From Caldicellulosiruptor bescii DSM 6725 (GTDB lineage Bacteria > Bacillota > Thermoanaerobacteria > Caldicellulosiruptorales > Caldicellulosiruptoraceae), in the NCBI RefSeq assembly GCF_000022325.1, contig NC_012034.1, positions 2,710,001 to 2,774,000 of the forward strand: a stretch of DNA of 64,000 nucleotides, in the 5' to 3' direction. Of the stretch, positions 61,810 through 64,000 are shown piece after piece (the stretch's first letter is position 1; every line of letters begins with the position of its first letter). The notes beneath the pieces were generated by a model. It was not told where the DNA came from. It ran no database searches and saw only the letters and a list, made by a program, of their open reading frames with translations. The position numbers and the translations under genes were made by a program.

Positions 61810-62282
61810 TCCTCTTCCTCTAATATCATAAGTGGGGACACCAGTTGAATTTCTCTATAACCCATAAGTTTGTTTATTGCGTTTACGCCTTGAATTGTCC
61901 TATATTTAACTATATGCTTAAAATTCCATGATACCAAAATATCACATTCGTTAATGCTTGCAACTGCAATATGGACTGCGTCGTCGAAATACTTTGACGG
62001 AATTATACATTCATTTACATACTTCTGCGCAAGTTCCAAAACTTGTTGGTTAATCTCAATTCTCGTGAATTCTATCTGGGACATATACTCTAATAGCCTG
62101 CTTCTTTTTGGTTCCTTGCACTTATTTAATTCAGTTATTACTGCACTTGAAATGTATACATTGTATTTTCCTTGTTTAAGCTCATCCCAAAATTTTTTTG
62201 TTATCTGCATATACTCAGGATTATCCTGCTGGTCTAAGTGACTTATAACTGAAGTGTCAAGATATACTCGTAGCCTGGTCAA
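61806..62282 (-). CDS. PIN-domain protein (VapC-like toxin candidate)
   Basis: A 158-residue PIN-fold protein with the acidic set RVYLDTSVISHL (first Asp near residue 9), SSAVITELNKC (Glu), YFDDAVHIAVASINECDILVSWNFKHI (Asp pair). VapC-type members cut tRNA or rRNA. The best start is the TTG at 62282, without a close Shine-Dalgarno. It is coupled to the small charged protein that follows. Confidence 0.75.
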   Translation of the reverse strand: MTRLRVYLDTSVISHLDQQDNPEYMQITKKFWDELKQGKYNVYISSAVITELNKCKEPKRSRLLEYMSQIEFTRIEINQQVLELAQKYVNECIIPSKYFDDAVHIAVASINECDILVSWNFKHIVKYRTIQGVNAINKLMGYREIQLVSPLMILEEEE

Positions 62283-62833
62283 TGTTTCAAATTTTCTCCC
62301 CTTCTTACACTAACATCTCTTCCCTGCCTCTGATTTAATTATACCACAAACCTGCATATTCTGTGTTAAAAAATATGAACGTACAATTGAAACACTAAAA
62401 ATTATTAGAATCAATTTTTTTCTCACTTTTCTACTTTGACTTAACTTTGTCCCTGCCATAAAAGGTTTTTGCTTTATATTGGATATCATAAACCAATATT
62501 AGATGATTTTGTAATTATCGTCGTTATTTCACCAAATAATTGACTCAACCCTAAAAACTTATGCGTTGTCCTACACCGGATTAATATACTGCACAAAATT
62601 AGTTACAGACTTTAGTTTGATCATGAACTTTTATTCAGCTGGTTATAATCTCAAAATTTTTGACTTCAAAACAGAACTTGCACTGCAATATTCTATTTCT
62701 TAAATAATTATGCTTGCTTTTTTGTGATTATTAGTTTATTATATAATTAAATGCTTATAAGCTATTGAAAGAGAGGTGTAAAAAGCACAACTCTTTCTTT
62801 TAAAGCTGAAAAAAGAAAGATTGTGCGAAAAAT
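62283..62833. other. Intergenic region holding decayed second copies of the M48/DUF4760 module
   Basis: Positions about 62370-62440 resemble 60655-60740 of the DUF4760-like gene, and about 62540-62620 resemble 61125-61200 of the M48 tail (minus strand VTNFVQYINP against VKEFVRYINP), both with stops and shifts. Nothing else recognisable. Confidence 0.5.
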
Positions 62834-63130
62834 ATGTCTACGGAAGAAAGACTTGCAAAGGTGTTCAAAGCGCTTTCTCACCCAATTAGAATAAAGATAG
62901 TTCAAAACCTTTTGAGCGGTGAAAAGTGCGTATGTGAACTTTTACAGTTTGTTGAATTTTCTCAACCAAATTTATCTCAACATTTAAAAATCTTAAAAGA
63001 GGCCGGTTTGCTTGAACACCGCAAAGTGGGTGCAAATATGCATTACAGGATTAAAAATGAATATGTCAAGGCTTTGCTGAATATAGCAGAAAAATTCATA
63101 ATTGAGAACCAAAATTTTGAAAGGATGTGA
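62834..63130 (+). CDS. arsR: ArsR-family metal(loid)-responsive repressor
   Basis: A 98-residue winged-helix repressor: LAKVFKALSHPIRIKIVQNLLSGEKCVCELLQFVEFSQPNLSQHLKILKEAGLLEHRKVG. The CVC in the alpha-3 position (ExCVCEL) is the arsenite/antimonite binding motif of classical ArsR. The ATG has a weak upstream site (GAAAGATTG). It is followed at 6 bp by the permease, so it likely controls it. Confidence 0.87.
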   Translation: MSTEERLAKVFKALSHPIRIKIVQNLLSGEKCVCELLQFVEFSQPNLSQHLKILKEAGLLEHRKVGANMHYRIKNEYVKALLNIAEKFIIENQNFERM

Positions 63131-63136
63131 TAGAAT

Positions 63137-64000
63137 TTGTTTTTCCCCATTCAAAAATTTGCAGATTTTGTAACTTACAATATTTTTAAAATCCCTCAGA
63201 ATTCAAAGCTCGCAAGTGCTGTGAACTTTTTTATATTTGACACAATCAAGATTTTCATTCTGCTATTTCTGATTGTATTTGTCATAACCTTTATAAGAAG
63301 CTTTTTCTCACCAGAAAAGACAAGAGAAATTCTTTCACACAAAAAACAAAATATCTTCCTTGCCCACATTTTAGCAGCGCTTTTAGGAATTGTGACACCA
63401 TTTTGTTCGTGCTCAGCAGTTCCGCTTTTTATTGGATTTGTTGAAGCAGGCATTCCACTTGGTGTGACATTTTCGTACTTGATTGCTGCCCCAATGGTAA
63501 ATGAGGTGGCGCTTGGACTTTTATATGCAAATTTTGGTCTTAAAATCGCTCTCATTTATGTACTGTCAGGTGAGATAATTGCAATTGCAAGTGGCATCCT
63601 AATTGGAAAGCTTAATCTTGAAAAATATGTTGAGGACTATGTTTTTAAAATCAAAGTTGGAAACGTTCAGATTGCTGAGGACAAAAAAACTTTAAATCAG
63701 CGTCTCAAAGAAACACTGGAATTTACCATTGAGCTTATAAAAAAGGTATGGGTATTTGTTGTTGTTGGAATTGGTATTGGTGCTTTTTTACACGGCTATA
63801 TCCCAACAGGAGCACTGACAAAGATTGCTGGAAAGAACAATCCTTTTGCTGTAATTTTTGCAACAGCACTCGGAATACCTCTTTATTCTAACGCAGCAGG
63901 AATAATTCCACTTGTGAGTGAATTCAGGCGCCTTGGGGTTTCGATGGGAACATCACTCTCTTTCATGATGAGTGTAACAGCCCTCTCTTTGCCTGAGATG
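63137..64000 (+). CDS. ArsP/DUF318-type permease, 3' end outside window
   Basis: 288 codons of a polytopic membrane protein with TPFCSCSAVPLFIGFVEAGIPLGVTFSYLIAAPMVNEVALGLL, the DUF318/ArsP signature whose CSCS cysteines bind trivalent (organo)arsenicals, and the second-half repeat PLYSNAAGIIPLV. Only TTG 63137 can start the frame, since TAG lies two codons upstream; the ATG/TGA overlap of arsR puts AAGGA about 12 bases before. Probably an arsenic or methylarsenite efflux permease. Confidence 0.83.
   Translation, partial: MFFPIQKFADFVTYNIFKIPQNSKLASAVNFFIFDTIKIFILLFLIVFVITFIRSFFSPEKTREILSHKKQNIFLAHILAALLGIVTPFCSCSAVPLFIGFVEAGIPLGVTFSYLIAAPMVNEVALGLLYANFGLKIALIYVLSGEIIAIASGILIGKLNLEKYVEDYVFKIKVGNVQIAEDKKTLNQRLKETLEFTIELIKKVWVFVVVGIGIGAFLHGYIPTGALTKIAGKNNPFAVIFATALGIPLYSNAAGIIPLVSEFRRLGVSMGTSLSFMMSVTALSLPEM

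Overview
The window looks like chromosomal DNA of a thermophilic, plant-polysaccharide-degrading Firmicute, most plausibly a Caldicellulosiruptor or close relative. This is inferred from low GC, strong Gram-positive ribosome binding sites, a maltodextrin ABC system with glucan phosphorylase, a GH106-like rhamnosidase, S-layer-type surface proteins, and sporulation genes of the clostridial lineage. No database search was possible.

Layout. 1-7.7 kb: maltodextrin regulon on the minus strand (MalE cut by the window edge, LacI-type regulator, alpha-glucan phosphorylase, MalG, MalF, cytoplasmic GH13), with LacI-type operators next to near-consensus promoters. 7.8-12.2 kb: plus-strand operon of class II aldolase, GH106-like glycosidase and a corrinoid protein. 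12.2-14.5 kb: SpmA/SpmB and a Gfo/Idh/MocA dehydrogenase. 14.7-17.8 kb: MacAB-like exporter. 17.9-20.7 kb: decay zone (broken histidine kinase, fragment of a spermidine-synthase-like membrane protein, His-rich peptide, truncated alpha-amylase that still has a regulon-type promoter). 20.9-22.8 kb: nucleosidase-like protein plus spore-photoproduct-lyase-like radical SAM protein. 23-25.1 kb: mobile-element remnant (TnpB and HicB pseudogenes, Uma2 gene) between a degenerate copy of a tRNA 3' end and a five-tRNA cluster (25.1-25.65 kb, minus strand: Pro, Tyr, Thr, Lys, Arg). 25.8-40 kb: mostly housekeeping genes (TtcA-like protein, NAGPA-domain secreted protein, SpoIVA, FTR1 permease with Fur-like boxes, FmdB protein, DUF6036-like pair, thioredoxin-reductase-like flavoprotein, DarA, SufC-SufB) followed by an ATPase-less MacAB-like set.

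The two most notable systems lie in the second half. At 40.5-44.0 kb a minus-strand operon encodes a 74-residue circular-bacteriocin precursor, a large membrane protein, a SpoIIM/DUF95 protein, an ABC ATPase and a small membrane protein, in the same order as circularin A (cirABCDE). At 49.7-50.4 kb a consensus promoter drives two identical 46-bp repeats and an intrinsic terminator, followed by a 163-residue protein: the architecture of a type III (RNA antitoxin) toxin-antitoxin locus, most like CptIN.

Around these are a heterodimeric ABC exporter with a MarR regulator (44.5-48.5 kb), a DUF554 protein, and an LnrLMN-like exporter with a LiaS/LuxR-type two-component pair (50.7-55.8 kb). From 56 to 62.8 kb genes are small, broken or duplicated: HicA remnant, Rpn-type nuclease with tetrapeptide repeats, broken secreted protein, S-layer-like protein, two decayed copies of an M48-peptidase/membrane-protein module, an AraC fragment and a PIN-domain toxin candidate. 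The window ends in an ArsR regulator and an ArsP/DUF318-type permease cut by the edge.
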